From assembly GCF_008124835.1 (NCBI RefSeq), contig NZ_VNHW01000001.1:434001-498000 (forward strand): 64,000 bases of DNA, given 5' to 3'. Of this stretch, positions 1 to 8,396 are shown piece after piece; positions within the stretch are counted from its first letter, which is position 1, and every line of letters begins with the position of its first letter. This DNA comes from Blastococcus xanthinilyticus. GTDB taxonomy: Bacteria; Actinomycetota; Actinomycetes; Mycobacteriales; Geodermatophilaceae. The position numbers were made by a program, and so were the translations under genes. The notes under the pieces are model-generated. The model had not been told where the DNA came from. It searched no databases and saw nothing but the letters and a program-made list of their open reading frames with translations.

Positions 1-1
1 C

Positions 2-883
2 CCGGACGGTGCCCGCTGCTCCATCTACGACGGGATGCGGAACATCTTCGGCGTCGACCCGGCGACGGGCTTCGCCCGCCGACCGCACGACAACGTGGGC
101 GTGCAGTACGGCCTCGAGGCGCTCGACGACGGCGTCATCACCACCGAGCAGTTCCTGGCGCTCAACGAGGGCATCGGTGGCTACGACATCGACATGAACT
201 GGACCCCCGAGCGAGTGGAGGGGGACATCGCAGCCATCGAGGCCGCCTACTCCACGGGGCGGACCACGACGGGCGCCGGCGGCCTCGCGACCGTGCCGAT
301 CATCGACGCCCGTCCGTACCTGGACCTCGAGGCCAACTTCCACGACAGCGTGCGCTCGTTCTCCATGCGCGACCGGCTCGTCAAGGCCAACGGGCACGCG
401 GACAACCAGGTCATCCTGCGAGCCCACGCCAGCGTGTACGACGACGTCGAGCGGGAGTTCCTCGCCCAGATGGACGCCTGGCTGACCGCGCTCGGTGAGG
501 ACCGGAGCAGTGCTCCTGCCGCCGTCAAGGTCCTCCGGGCCAAGCCGGACGACCTGGTCGACGCCTGCTGGACCGAGGACGGCACGAAGATCGAGGAGCC
601 GGCGACGTACTCCGGCGAGGGACGGTGCAACGAGCTGTTCCCGCCCCACTCGGGCCCGCGGATCGCCGCCGGGGGGCCGCTGTCCGACGACGTGTGGAAG
701 TGCCAGCTCATGCCGGTCGACCCGGCCGGCTACGAGGTCCCGTTCACCGCGGCCGAGGCGGAGCGCCTCCGGGCGATCTTCCCCGACGGCGTCTGCGACT
801 GGTCGCAGCCGAGCGTGGGCTTCCAGCCGTTGGCGGGCACCTGGCTCTCCTTCGCGGATGCGCCGCAGCCCGGCGAGGGATAG
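2..883 (+). CDS. DUF6351 family protein, C-terminal part
   Basis: The reading frame is open from the window edge, so this is only the C-terminal ~293 residues of a longer protein. The segment with NVGVQYGLEALDDG and then a phrase of the type ITTEQFLALNEGIGGYD resembles the C-terminal half of DUF6351 proteins, which are large secreted actinobacterial and proteobacterial proteins of unknown activity. Two cysteine pairs near the end (ACWTEDG, RCNELF, KCQLM, VCDW) suggest an exported, disulfide-bonded protein. The gene ends at TAG 881-883 and is followed at once by a strong hairpin. No function is assigned; the family call rests on recall of conserved phrases, not on a search. Confidence 0.75.
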   Translation, partial: PDGARCSIYDGMRNIFGVDPATGFARRPHDNVGVQYGLEALDDGVITTEQFLALNEGIGGYDIDMNWTPERVEGDIAAIEAAYSTGRTTTGAGGLATVPIIDARPYLDLEANFHDSVRSFSMRDRLVKANGHADNQVILRAHASVYDDVEREFLAQMDAWLTALGEDRSSAPAAVKVLRAKPDDLVDACWTEDGTKIEEPATYSGEGRCNELFPPHSGPRIAAGGPLSDDVWKCQLMPVDPAGYEVPFTAAEAERLRAIFPDGVCDWSQPSVGFQPLAGTWLSFADAPQPGEG

Positions 884-896
884 GCCCGGCGGGTGT

Positions 897-932
897 GCGG
901 TCGGGCCGGGCACGAAAGCCCGGTCCGACCGC
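897..932. terminator. Bidirectional hairpin terminator
   Basis: A 15-bp arm (GCGGTCGGGCCGGGC) pairs with GCCCGGTCCGACCGC across an ACGAAA loop, with a single mismatch. It sits between two convergent genes, 14 bp after one stop codon and 32 bp before the other. There is no U-tract, as is usual in GC-rich actinobacteria. It probably ends transcription in both directions. Confidence 0.75.
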
Positions 933-963
933 CCGGCCGCGGCCCGTGCGCGGGTCCGGCCGG

Positions 964-2067
964 TCAGGCGGGCCGCCGGGTGGGCTCCGCCGCCACGGCC
1001 GCCTGCTCGATCAGCGCCCGCAGGTCCGACGGCGTCACGCAGGCGGCCAGCCCCCGGCGGAGCAGCCGGGCCAGCTCCAGCCCCGGGTCGCTGTCGAGAG
1101 CGCGGTCCAGGGCGACGCCGGCCATGGCGCCGTCGCCGCGCAGCCAGGCACTGACCGCCAGCAGGGTGGCCGGCGCCGCGTCCAGCGGCACCGGTGCCCG
1201 CCGGGTGCACTCTGTCCAGAGGTTCTCGGCCGCGGCCGCGTCGGCACCGAGGGCGATCGGGAGCGCCCGGTCCCGCACCCGGGTGTCGCGCAGCGCCCAG
1301 AGGACGACGGCCAGCTCCTCGTCGTCCAGCCCGGCACCACCGCCGCCCGCCGGCCCGGGACGGCAGCGGGCGAGGGCCCGCTGCACCGCCGGCCACGACT
1401 CCTCGGCGACCACCGCCCCGCCCACCGCGCCGATCCGGGCGGCCCGCGCGCCCGCCACCCGCAGGCAGGCGGCCCAGATCCCGGCGCGGGACCCCGGCGG
1501 GGCGGCGATCCGACCGGCCAGCTCCGACCGGTCGGCGGCCACCACCTGCCCGGTGGCGACCGCCGCCGCCGCCAGCTCGCTCACCCCGCCGGGCAGCGGG
1601 GTACCGGCTCCGGGCCGGCAGCAGGGGTGCGGGCAGTCGTAGGACCACCAGCGGCCGCCGCGCACGAGCAGCGCGTCGCACAGCGGGACCCCGGCCTCGG
1701 TCAGCGCCCGCAGCAGCGCCCCGACGACCGGCCGGTGCGGCAGCCCCGTGCCCGGCGCGCCCCCGACTCCGGTCTCCGGTTCGTCCGGCGCCTCGGAGAC
1801 CACGGTCAGCAGGGCGGCCGCGGGCCCGTCCGTGCAGAGGCTCTCGACCAGCTGCCCGGCCAGCGCGGCGACGTGGCCCGGCGGCGGCAGGTCGCCCCGG
1901 ACGGTCAGGCCGACCCGGCCGCCGGAGGGGCCGCCCAGGCCGATGAGCACCACGGACTCGCGCGGGTGGAAGCCGAGCAGGTGCGGGAGCGCGGCGGCCA
2001 CCTCCCCGGGATCGGAGAGCCGGACCTCGGGGCGGTCGGGCCCGTACGGCCCAGCGGTGGCGTCCAT
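964..2067 (-). CDS. DUF4192 domain-containing protein
   Basis: A 367-residue protein that opens with a typical DUF4192 N-terminus: VRLSDPGEVAAALPHLLGF followed by HPRESVVLIGL around residues 15-45. The family is common in high-GC actinobacteria and has no established function. The C-terminal third is rich in alanine and leucine and looks like a helical repeat (a section of the type AWLRGDGAMAGVALDRAL, DPGLELARLL). The length is normal for the family. ATG is preceded by a GAGGG ribosome site on the minus strand. It is convergent with the DUF6351 gene and separated from it by a hairpin. Confidence 0.85.
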   Translation of the reverse strand: MDATAGPYGPDRPEVRLSDPGEVAAALPHLLGFHPRESVVLIGLGGPSGGRVGLTVRGDLPPPGHVAALAGQLVESLCTDGPAAALLTVVSEAPDEPETGVGGAPGTGLPHRPVVGALLRALTEAGVPLCDALLVRGGRWWSYDCPHPCCRPGAGTPLPGGVSELAAAAVATGQVVAADRSELAGRIAAPPGSRAGIWAACLRVAGARAARIGAVGGAVVAEESWPAVQRALARCRPGPAGGGGAGLDDEELAVVLWALRDTRVRDRALPIALGADAAAAENLWTECTRRAPVPLDAAPATLLAVSAWLRGDGAMAGVALDRALDSDPGLELARLLRRGLAACVTPSDLRALIEQAAVAAEPTRRPA

Positions 2068-2090
2068 GCCCTCGACCCTGGCGCTGCTCC

Positions 2091-2113
2091 GGCCGGCGCG
2101 GGGTGCGCCGGCC
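2091..2113 (-). terminator. Hairpin between two minus-strand genes
   Basis: GGCCGGCGC pairs perfectly with GCGCCGGCC over a GGGGT loop. It lies downstream of the lipoprotein gene on the minus strand and just upstream of the DUF4192 start. It probably ends the lipoprotein transcript, though it may also affect the DUF4192 leader. Confidence 0.45.
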
Positions 2114-2196
2114 CGAGCTGTGGATCCGGCGGGCAGGTGTGGACAGGGCTCCGTCGCGGCGGCTCGCCCGGCCCCGCGGCGGACGGGAGGACCGCG

Positions 2197-2979
2197 TCAG
2201 CCGAGCGCGTCGGCCTGGACCTGGTACGCCTGCGCCAGGAGGTCGGCGAAGGCCGCCGGGTCCGTCGTCGCCGCGGCGTCCTGGCCGGCGTCGATGTTCA
2301 GCAGGAGGAGCAGCCGGTCGCCGTCCTCCACCGCGCCGATCAGGGTCGGCACCGAGACCTGCACCCCGTCCGGTCCGGTGATCGAGGTGGTGTAGCGCAC
2401 CAGTGCCGCGCCGTCCCCGAGGTCGTCGACCGGCAGGTTCTCGAAGGTGACGGTCGCCTGGCCGATCTCCGGGGAGCTGATCTGCGCCTGCGGGCACCGC
2501 CCAGCGGCCGCGGCGAGCTGGTCGACCGAGTCCTCGGTCGGGCCGCCGCGCACGAGCATCTCGACCGTCGTCGCCGCACCGGTGACGGCGCTGAGCGCGG
2601 CGATGTCGTCCACGTCGTCCAGGTCGGGCTGGGTGCCGTCGACGGCGGCCCGGCAGCTCTCCGGGGTGATCTGCACGTCCGCCCCGGCCGCCGCGAGACC
2701 CGCCCCCTGCCGGAGCTGCTCCGGCGAGACCGCGACCACGGTGGCCCCGGGGCCGAAGGCGCCGGCGGGGAGCAGACCGGACGCGAGGTCGGGTTCCCGC
2801 GACTGCTCCTGAGAGGAAGAGGCCGCAGCGGACGAGGAGGCCGCGGCCGAGGACGCCGCGGCGGTCCGGTCGGAGGCGTCCTCGCCCCCGCAGCCGGCCA
2901 GCAGCGTGGTGGCGGCGCAGCCGGCCACCAGCACGCCCGGGAGACGGCGCCGGCCGGCGGCGCGCTTCGCGAGAGCCAT
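2197..2979 (-). CDS. Secreted lipoprotein with Ser/Ala-rich linker
   Basis: A 260-residue lipoprotein. A basic N-terminus and hydrophobic segment end in the lipobox LLAG-C30, so it should be lipidated and held at the outer face of the membrane. Residues ~38-58 form a low-complexity Ser/Ala linker. The remaining ~200 residues contain two possible disulfide cysteines (ESCRAAV and GRCPQAQ). The layout resembles the extracellular sensor-type lipoproteins of mycobacteria (PknH-sensor-like or DUF5642-like), but this is inference. The start is supported by a TACGTT -10 box 7 bp upstream, which implies a leaderless mRNA. Confidence 0.75.
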   Translation of the reverse strand: MALAKRAAGRRRLPGVLVAGCAATTLLAGCGGEDASDRTAAASSAAASSSAAASSSQEQSREPDLASGLLPAGAFGPGATVVAVSPEQLRQGAGLAAAGADVQITPESCRAAVDGTQPDLDDVDDIAALSAVTGAATTVEMLVRGGPTEDSVDQLAAAAGRCPQAQISSPEIGQATVTFENLPVDDLGDGAALVRYTTSITGPDGVQVSVPTLIGAVEDGDRLLLLLNIDAGQDAAATTDPAAFADLLAQAYQVQADALG

Positions 2980-2986
2980 GCCGACG

Positions 2987-2992
2987 AACGTA
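2987..2992 (-). promoter_or_regulatory. Leaderless -10 box for the lipoprotein gene
   Basis: On the minus strand TACGTT fits the actinobacterial TAnnnT -10 consensus. It stands 7 bp before the ATG, so the transcript probably begins at the start codon itself. Confidence 0.5.
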
Positions 2993-3029
2993 GCCGCCCG
3001 CCGCCGGCACGGGAGCCGGGCGGCCGCCG

Positions 3030-3323
3030 TCAGAGGCGGTACTGGACGGCGCTGCGCGCGGCCAGGACCGGCCGCACGTGCTCGGCGATGACCGCCAGGT
3101 GCACCGGGTCCTGCGCGTAGCGGCGGAACGCCTCGACGTCGGGGAAGTCGGCGACGAGCACCGCGTCGGCGTTGCCCTCCACGAGGCCGGCGTCGTCGGC
3201 GACGGTCAGCGCGGTCATCCCGCCGACGTCCTGCCGGAGGGCGCGCAGGGCCTCGACGGTGGCGGCCCGCCGCTGCGCGTCGGCGTCCGGGGACCAGGTG
3301 AAGAGCACGACGTGACGGATCAT
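3030..3323 (-). CDS. Dabb family stress-responsive alpha/beta-barrel protein
   Basis: A 97-residue protein starting MIRHVVLFTWSPDAD, the hallmark N-terminus of Dabb (stress-responsive A/B barrel) proteins, and continuing through VADFPDVEAFRRYAQDPVHL to a typical C-terminal IAEHVRPVLA. The family forms dimeric ferredoxin-like barrels; members include cyclases, but most have no known substrate. An ATG further upstream at 3440 would add 39 residues of no conserved character and run past the neighbour's promoter, so I chose 3323. It is divergent from the GT4 operon. Confidence 0.9.
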   Translation of the reverse strand: MIRHVVLFTWSPDADAQRRAATVEALRALRQDVGGMTALTVADDAGLVEGNADAVLVADFPDVEAFRRYAQDPVHLAVIAEHVRPVLAARSAVQYRL

Positions 3324-3406
3324 GCGGGCACTCTCCCAGCCTGCCCGCCCCGTCGGCCCGACGGGACGGGTTACCGACTGGTAGCCGGGGTGGCGGGCCG
3401 GGTCGT

Positions 3407-3412
3407 TAGAGT
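3407..3412 (+). promoter_or_regulatory. Leaderless -10 box of the glycan operon
   Basis: TAGAGT matches TAnnnT and is 8 bp before the ATG of the GT4 gene, suggesting that the five-gene operon is expressed from a leaderless transcript. Confidence 0.5.
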
Positions 3413-3420
3413 CCGTTTCC

Positions 3421-4692
3421 ATGGGACGGTCGTTGCGCATTGCACTGCTGTCCTACCGCAGCAAGCCGCACAGCGGTGGCCAGGGCATCTACGTCCGCGC
3501 GCTGTCCCGGGAGCTCGCCGAGCTCGGTCACCGGGTCGAGGTGTTCAGCGGCCAGCCCTACCCGGAGCTGGACCGCGGGGTCCCGCTCACCCGCGTGCCG
3601 AGCCTCGACCTGTACCGGGAGCCGGACCCGTTCCGCACCCCGCGGCCGGCGGAGATCCGCGACTGGGTCGACCTCGCCGAGTGGGCCACGATGTGCACCG
3701 CGGGCTTCCCCGAGCCGCTCACGTTCACGCTGCGGGCGGCCCGCCGGCTGCTCCCGCGCCGGGACGAGTTCGACATCGTGCACGACAACCAGTCGCTGGG
3801 TTACGGCCTGCTGCGCCTGGTCCGGGCCGGCCTGCCGACCGTCGCCACGATCCACCACCCGGTGGCCATCGACCGCGAGCTGGAGCTCGCCGCCGCGCCG
3901 ACCCTGCGCCGGCAGCTGACGCTGCGCCGCTGGTACGCCTTCACCCGGATGCAGGCCCGGGTCGCCGGCCGGCTCGACGGGATCACCACCGTGTCGGAGA
4001 ACTCCCGGCGGGACATCGCCGCGCGCATGGGCCTGCCGCCGGAGCGCACGGCGGTCATCCCGGTGGGCATCGACCCCCTGCGGTTCACCCCGCCGCCGGA
4101 GGGGCAGCCGCGGGACGCCACGTCCATCCTGGCCGTGACCAGCGCCGACGTCCCGCTCAAGGGGCTGGTGCACCTGCTGGAGGCCGTCGCCAAGCTGCGC
4201 ACCGAACGCCCCGTCCGGCTGACCGTCGTGGGCACCGCCCGGCCCGGCGGTCCCGCTGAGGCGGCCCTGGACCGGCTGGGGCTCCGGGACGCCGTCCGGT
4301 TCACCGGTCCGGTCCCCGAGGCGGAGCTGGTCGGGCTGTTCCAGCGGGCCACCGTCGTGGCGATCCCCTCGCTGTACGAGGGCTTCTCGCTGCCGGCCGT
4401 CGAGGCCATGGCCTGCGGGACCCCGCTGGTGACCACCGACGCCGGCGCGCTGCCGGAGGTGGTCGGCACCAAGGCCGGGCTGCGGGTCGCCGCCGGTGAC
4501 GTCGGGGAGCTCACCGCCGCCCTCGCGCTGGTGCTGGACTCCCCCTCCCTGGCCGAGCAGCTCGGCCGGGCCGGCCGGCGCCGGGTGCTGGAGAGCTACA
4601 CCTGGCGGGCGACGGCCGCGCGGACCGCCGACTGGTACGCCGAGACGCTGGACCGCCGGGCTGCCCGGCGCGAGGGGGACGAGCAGTGCTGA
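3421..4692 (+). CDS. Glycosyltransferase family 4 protein
   Basis: A 423-residue GT-B fold, retaining glycosyltransferase. The N-terminal acceptor domain opens with IALLSYRSKPHSGGQGIYV, where the glycine-rich loop follows the first strand. The C-terminal donor domain carries VIPVGIDP, the SLYEGFSLPAVEAM motif (E320 and E328 are the E-x7-E pair) and CGTPLVTTDAGALPEV. It probably transfers a sugar from a nucleotide donor to a lipid or glycan acceptor at the cytoplasmic face. It is the first gene of a five-gene run and overlaps the methyltransferase gene by 7 bp. Donor and acceptor cannot be read from the sequence. Confidence 0.93.
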   Translation: MGRSLRIALLSYRSKPHSGGQGIYVRALSRELAELGHRVEVFSGQPYPELDRGVPLTRVPSLDLYREPDPFRTPRPAEIRDWVDLAEWATMCTAGFPEPLTFTLRAARRLLPRRDEFDIVHDNQSLGYGLLRLVRAGLPTVATIHHPVAIDRELELAAAPTLRRQLTLRRWYAFTRMQARVAGRLDGITTVSENSRRDIAARMGLPPERTAVIPVGIDPLRFTPPPEGQPRDATSILAVTSADVPLKGLVHLLEAVAKLRTERPVRLTVVGTARPGGPAEAALDRLGLRDAVRFTGPVPEAELVGLFQRATVVAIPSLYEGFSLPAVEAMACGTPLVTTDAGALPEVVGTKAGLRVAAGDVGELTAALALVLDSPSLAEQLGRAGRRRVLESYTWRATAARTADWYAETLDRRAARREGDEQC

Positions 4693-5489
4693 CCGTCGAC
4701 TACGACCTGCTCGGCCTGCGGCCGGGGATGACCGTGCTCGACCTGGGCTGCGGCGAGGGCCGGCACGCCTTCGAGGCCCTCCGCCGGGGTGCGCACGTCG
4801 TCGCCGTCGACTGGGGACGGTCGGAGGTGGAGACGACGAAGCGCTGGCTGGGCGCGATCGCCGAGGCCGGGGAGGCCGGGCGGACCGACGACGGGACGGC
4901 GGCGCGCTACGAGGTGGTGCGCGGCGACCTGCTGCACCTGCCCTTCCCCGACGCCAGCGTCGACCGGGTCATCGCCTCGGAGGTGCTGGAGCACGTCCCC
5001 GACGACGCCACCGCGATGGCCGAGATCTTCCGGGTGCTGAAGCCGGGGGGCCGGGCCGCCGTGACCGTCCCGCGCTACGGGCCGGAGCGGATCTGCTGGG
5101 CGCTGTCGGACGACTACCACGCCAACGAGGGCGGGCACATCCGCATCTACCGCGGCGGCGAGCTGCGCTCGCGGCTGGCGACCGCCGGCCTGGAGCCGGG
5201 CCCGAGCCACCACGCGCACGCCCTGCACGCCCCCTACTGGTGGCTGAAGTGCGCGGTGGGCGTGGAGCGCGACGCCGCGGTCGTGCGGGGCTACCACCGG
5301 CTGCTGGTCTGGGACCTGATGCACCGGCCGTGGCTCACCCGCACCGCCGAGCGGCTGCTGGACCCGCTGATCGGCAAGAGCTTCGTGGTGTACGCCGACA
5401 AGCCCGCCGCCGAGCGCACCGCGTCGGCGCGCACCTGGACGGCGGGCGCCGGCCGGCCCGACCGGGAGCGGTCCGCTGCCGCCGGCTGA
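4686..5489 (+). CDS. Class I SAM-dependent methyltransferase
   Basis: A 267-residue Rossmann-fold methyltransferase of the Methyltransf_11 type. Motif I is TVLDLGCGEGRHAFEAL (residues ~16-32), followed by the acidic strand end VVAVDWG, the LPFPDASVDRVIASEVLEH motif and VLKPGGRAAVTVPR. Its start overlaps the end of the GT4 gene, which indicates translational coupling. It probably methylates a sugar or lipid-linked intermediate made by the neighbouring glycosyltransferases; that is inference from context. The C-terminal region (YWWLKCAVG, then LLVWDLMHRPWLT) looks amphipathic and may touch the membrane. Confidence 0.92.
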   Translation: MLTVDYDLLGLRPGMTVLDLGCGEGRHAFEALRRGAHVVAVDWGRSEVETTKRWLGAIAEAGEAGRTDDGTAARYEVVRGDLLHLPFPDASVDRVIASEVLEHVPDDATAMAEIFRVLKPGGRAAVTVPRYGPERICWALSDDYHANEGGHIRIYRGGELRSRLATAGLEPGPSHHAHALHAPYWWLKCAVGVERDAAVVRGYHRLLVWDLMHRPWLTRTAERLLDPLIGKSFVVYADKPAAERTASARTWTAGAGRPDRERSAAAG

Positions 5490-5523
5490 CCGGGCCAGCC
5501 TCCTGCTGCCCGAGCTGCCCGGG

Positions 5524-6588
5524 TTGCTCGGCGCCGACCAGGTGCGGCGGACGGTGGCCTGGATCGCCGGCGAGCAGGCGGCCGACGGCGCCCTGCCGTG
5601 GTTCGCCGGCGGCCAGCTGGACCCCTGGGACTCGGTCGAGGCGGCGATGGCGCTGGACGTCGGCGGCGAGCACGCCCGCGCGGCCGCCGCCTACCGCTGG
5701 CTGGCCGGCCGGCAGCGACCCGACGGCAGCTGGGCGGCCGAGTACCGCGCGGGTGCGGTGACCGCGCCGGGCGCCGAGAGCAACCACGCCGGGTACCTCG
5801 CCGTCGGGCTGTGGCACTCCTGGCTCAGTTCGGGCGACGCCGCGCTGGTGGCCGAGCTGTGGCCGGTGGCGCGGGCAGCGCTGGACCTGGTCACGCGCAT
5901 GCAGCTGCCGGGCGGCGCGATCGGCTGGGCGCTACGCCCCGACGGCACACCCGACGACCTCGCGCTGCTCACCGGGAACGCGAGCCTGTTCCAGGCGCTG
6001 CGCTGCGGCCTGGCCCTGGCCGAACTCGTCGGGGAGGGGCAGCCGGACTGGGAGCTGGCCGTCGCCGACCTCGGCGCGGCCCTGCGCGAGCGCCCGGCGG
6101 CCTTCGCCGACCGGTCGCGGTACTCGATGGACTGGTACTACCCGGTGCTCGGCGGCGCGGTCACCGGGCACGCCGCCCGCGCCCGGCTGGCGGCCGGCTG
6201 GGACCGCTTCGTCGTCCCCGGGCTGGGGATTCGCTGCGTCGACGACCGGCCCTGGGTGACCGGCGCGGAGACCTGCGAGCTCGCGCTCGCGCTCGTCGCG
6301 GCCGGGCAGCGCGACGCGGCGCTGGAGCAGGTCGCGGCGATGCAGCACCTGCGCGACGACGACGGCGCCTACTGGACGGGGTACGTCTACCCCGACGACG
6401 CCCGGTGGCCGGTCGAGCGCACCACCTGGACGGCGGCGGCGGTGGTGCTGGCGGCCGACGCGCTCTCCGGGGCCTCCGCGGCGGCGGGGCTGTTCGCCGA
6501 TCCGGCCGGCCTGCCCCCGGCGGGCATGGCCGATCCCACTGCCGGGGCCGGTTGGCCGACCGGACCAGCGGGCACGGGAACACCGTGA
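5524..6588 (+). CDS. Alpha/alpha-toroid protein (prenyltransferase/six-hairpin-like)
   Basis: About 354 residues with repeated helical hairpins and QW-like turns: AGEQAADGALPWF, AGRQRPDGSWAAEY and MQHLRDDDGAYWTGYVYP. Such repeats occur in the prenyltransferase/squalene-cyclase and six-hairpin glycosidase clans, both built as alpha/alpha toroids. Asp/Glu residues in the central part (AESNHAGYLAVGLWH, YSMDWYYPVLGG) could be catalytic. The start is unsure: TTG 5524 is the first usable codon after the methyltransferase stop, no ATG exists near, and homology-like sequence (LLLPELPG) continues upstream in frame, so translation may begin a little earlier. The 3' end overlaps the next start as GTGA. 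Confidence 0.7.
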   Translation: MLGADQVRRTVAWIAGEQAADGALPWFAGGQLDPWDSVEAAMALDVGGEHARAAAAYRWLAGRQRPDGSWAAEYRAGAVTAPGAESNHAGYLAVGLWHSWLSSGDAALVAELWPVARAALDLVTRMQLPGGAIGWALRPDGTPDDLALLTGNASLFQALRCGLALAELVGEGQPDWELAVADLGAALRERPAAFADRSRYSMDWYYPVLGGAVTGHAARARLAAGWDRFVVPGLGIRCVDDRPWVTGAETCELALALVAAGQRDAALEQVAAMQHLRDDDGAYWTGYVYPDDARWPVERTTWTAAAVVLAADALSGASAAAGLFADPAGLPPAGMADPTAGAGWPTGPAGTGTP

Positions 6589-7466
6589 CCGCACCGCCCC
6601 GCTCCGAAGCGCCCCGCCTCCCGGCGGCCGACGTCACGGTCGTCGTCGCCAGCCGCAACCGCCGGGACGACCTCCTCGCCTCCCTGCCGCGGCACGAGGC
6701 GCCGGTGGTGCTCGTCGACAACGCCTCCACCGACGACACGGTCGCGGCGGTGCGCCAGGCGCACCCCGAGGTCACGGTGCTGCCGTTGCGGCGCAACGAG
6801 GGGGCGCACGGCCGCACCCTGGGCGCCGCGCAGGCGCACACCCCGTTCGTCGCCTTCGCCGACGACGACTCCTGGTGGGCGCCGGGCGACCTCGCGCGGG
6901 CGGTGGCGATCATGCGGGCCCATCCCCGGCTGGCGCTGCTCAACGCGCGCATCCTGGTGGGGCCGGAGGAGCGGCTCGACACGGTCTGCACCGAGATGGC
7001 CGGGAGCCCGCTGGGCACCGCGCCCGACCTCCCCGGGCCCTCGCTGCTCGGCTTCGTCGCCTGCGCCGCCCTGGTGCGCACCGAGGCCTTCGAGGCCGTC
7101 GGCGGTTTCGACCCGGTGGTGCGCTTCCCCGGCGAGGAGGAGCGGCTGGCCCTCGACCTGGCCGCCGCCGGCTGGGGCCTGGCCTACGTCGACGCGGTCA
7201 CCATCCACCACCACCCGTCGCCGCGGCGGGATGCCCCGGGCCGCCGGCAGACCGGGATCTGGCGCAGCCGGGTGCTGACCGCGGCCATGCGGCTGCCGGC
7301 CCGGGAGGTGATCCGGACGGCCGGGCGCGCGCTGCGGGCGGGGCGGCCCGGCGTCGAGGGCGTCCTCCGGGCGCTGCCCGACCTGCCCGCCGCCCTGCGC
7401 CGGCGGCGGACGCTGCCGGCCGGCGTGCTGACCGACCTGCGCCGGCTCGCCGGCGGACCGGCATGA
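6585..7466 (+). CDS. Glycosyltransferase family 2 protein (first of a tandem pair)
   Basis: A 293-residue GT-A glycosyltransferase. The nucleotide-binding strand is VTVVVASRNRRDDLLASL, followed by VVLVDNASTDDTVAAV and the metal-binding FADDDSWWAPGD segment near residue 92. A downstream GEEERLALDLAAAGWG segment probably carries the catalytic base, followed by IHHHPSP. A basic C-terminal tail (residues ~220-293) has several RALRAG/LRRRRTL helices that may bind the membrane surface. The GTG start overlaps the previous stop. It is paralogous to the next gene, so the two probably add sugars at successive steps or differ in acceptor. Confidence 0.92.
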   Translation: MTAPPRSEAPRLPAADVTVVVASRNRRDDLLASLPRHEAPVVLVDNASTDDTVAAVRQAHPEVTVLPLRRNEGAHGRTLGAAQAHTPFVAFADDDSWWAPGDLARAVAIMRAHPRLALLNARILVGPEERLDTVCTEMAGSPLGTAPDLPGPSLLGFVACAALVRTEAFEAVGGFDPVVRFPGEEERLALDLAAAGWGLAYVDAVTIHHHPSPRRDAPGRRQTGIWRSRVLTAAMRLPAREVIRTAGRALRAGRPGVEGVLRALPDLPAALRRRRTLPAGVLTDLRRLAGGPA

Positions 7467-8362
7467 GCGCGGATCCCCGCGTCGCCGTCGTGGTGATCAC
7501 CCACCAGCGCCGCGACGAGCTCCTCGCCGCCCTCGAGCGGCTCGTCGCCCTGCCCGAGCAGCCGCACGTCGTCGTCGTGGACAACGGGTCGACCGACGGC
7601 ACCGCGGACGCCGTCCGGGACCGGTTCCCCCAGGTGGAGCTGATCGCCAGCCCGAAGAACCTGGGTGCGGTCGGCCGCAACCTCGGGGTGGCCCGCCTCG
7701 ACACCCCCTACGTCGCGTTCTGCGACGACGACACCTGGTGGGAGCCCGGCTCGCTCCGCGCGGCCGCCGACACCCTCGACGCCCATCCCGGGCTCGCGGT
7801 GGTGACCGCCCGGATCCTCGTGGAGCCCGGCGGCACCGAGGACCCGATCGTGGCCGAGCTGCGCGACTCCCCCGTGCGCGGCGCCGCCTGGCTGCCCGGC
7901 CCGGCACTCGGCTCCTTCCTCGCCGGCGCCTCGGTGCTGCGCCGCGCGGCCTTCGAGGAGGTGGGCGGGTTCTCCGAGCGGCTCTGGCTGGGCGGCGAGG
8001 AGGAGCTGATGGCCGGCGACCTGGCCGCCGGCGGCTGGGAGCTGTGCCACCTGCCCGCGCTGACCATCCACCACCAGGCGAGCACCGCCCGCGACCCGCA
8101 CAAGCGGCGGGCCGACGGCATCCGGAACACCCTCTGGACGACGTGGCTGCGCCGCCCCTTCCGCCCCGCGCTGCGCCGCACCGTGCACCTGCTGCGCACG
8201 GTCCCGCGCGACCGGGTGACCGCGCGGGGGCTGGCCCAGGCGCTCCGCGGGATGCCGTGGGTGCTCCGCGAGCGCCGGGTGCTGCCGCCGCACGCCGAGG
8301 CGCGGTTCGCCGCGCTCGAGGCCGCGCAGCGTTCCTCGTCCGCGCGCAAGTACGTCAGCTGA
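7463..8362 (+). CDS. Glycosyltransferase family 2 protein (second of a tandem pair)
   Basis: A 299-residue GT-A glycosyltransferase with the same plan as the preceding gene: VAVVVITHQRRDELLAAL, VVVVDNGSTDGTADAV, a FCDDDTWWEPGS metal motif near residue 88, the LGGEEELMAGDLAAGGWELC acidic motif and an IHHQAS segment. The ATG overlaps the previous TGA as ATGA, so it is the last gene of the coupled operon. The paralogy suggests local duplication. The sugar and acceptor are unknown. Confidence 0.92.
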   Translation: MSADPRVAVVVITHQRRDELLAALERLVALPEQPHVVVVDNGSTDGTADAVRDRFPQVELIASPKNLGAVGRNLGVARLDTPYVAFCDDDTWWEPGSLRAAADTLDAHPGLAVVTARILVEPGGTEDPIVAELRDSPVRGAAWLPGPALGSFLAGASVLRRAAFEEVGGFSERLWLGGEEELMAGDLAAGGWELCHLPALTIHHQASTARDPHKRRADGIRNTLWTTWLRRPFRPALRRTVHLLRTVPRDRVTARGLAQALRGMPWVLRERRVLPPHAEARFAALEAAQRSSSARKYVS

Positions 8363-8383
8363 CCTCGTGCCGCCGGATCGGCC

Positions 8384-8389
8384 TACCCT
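8384..8389 (+). promoter_or_regulatory. Leaderless -10 box
   Basis: TACCCT (TAnnnT) lies 7 bp before GTG 8397. This supports that codon as the start of a leaderless gene rather than a GTG 30 bp further upstream. Confidence 0.45.
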
Positions 8390-8396
8390 GCCGGCC

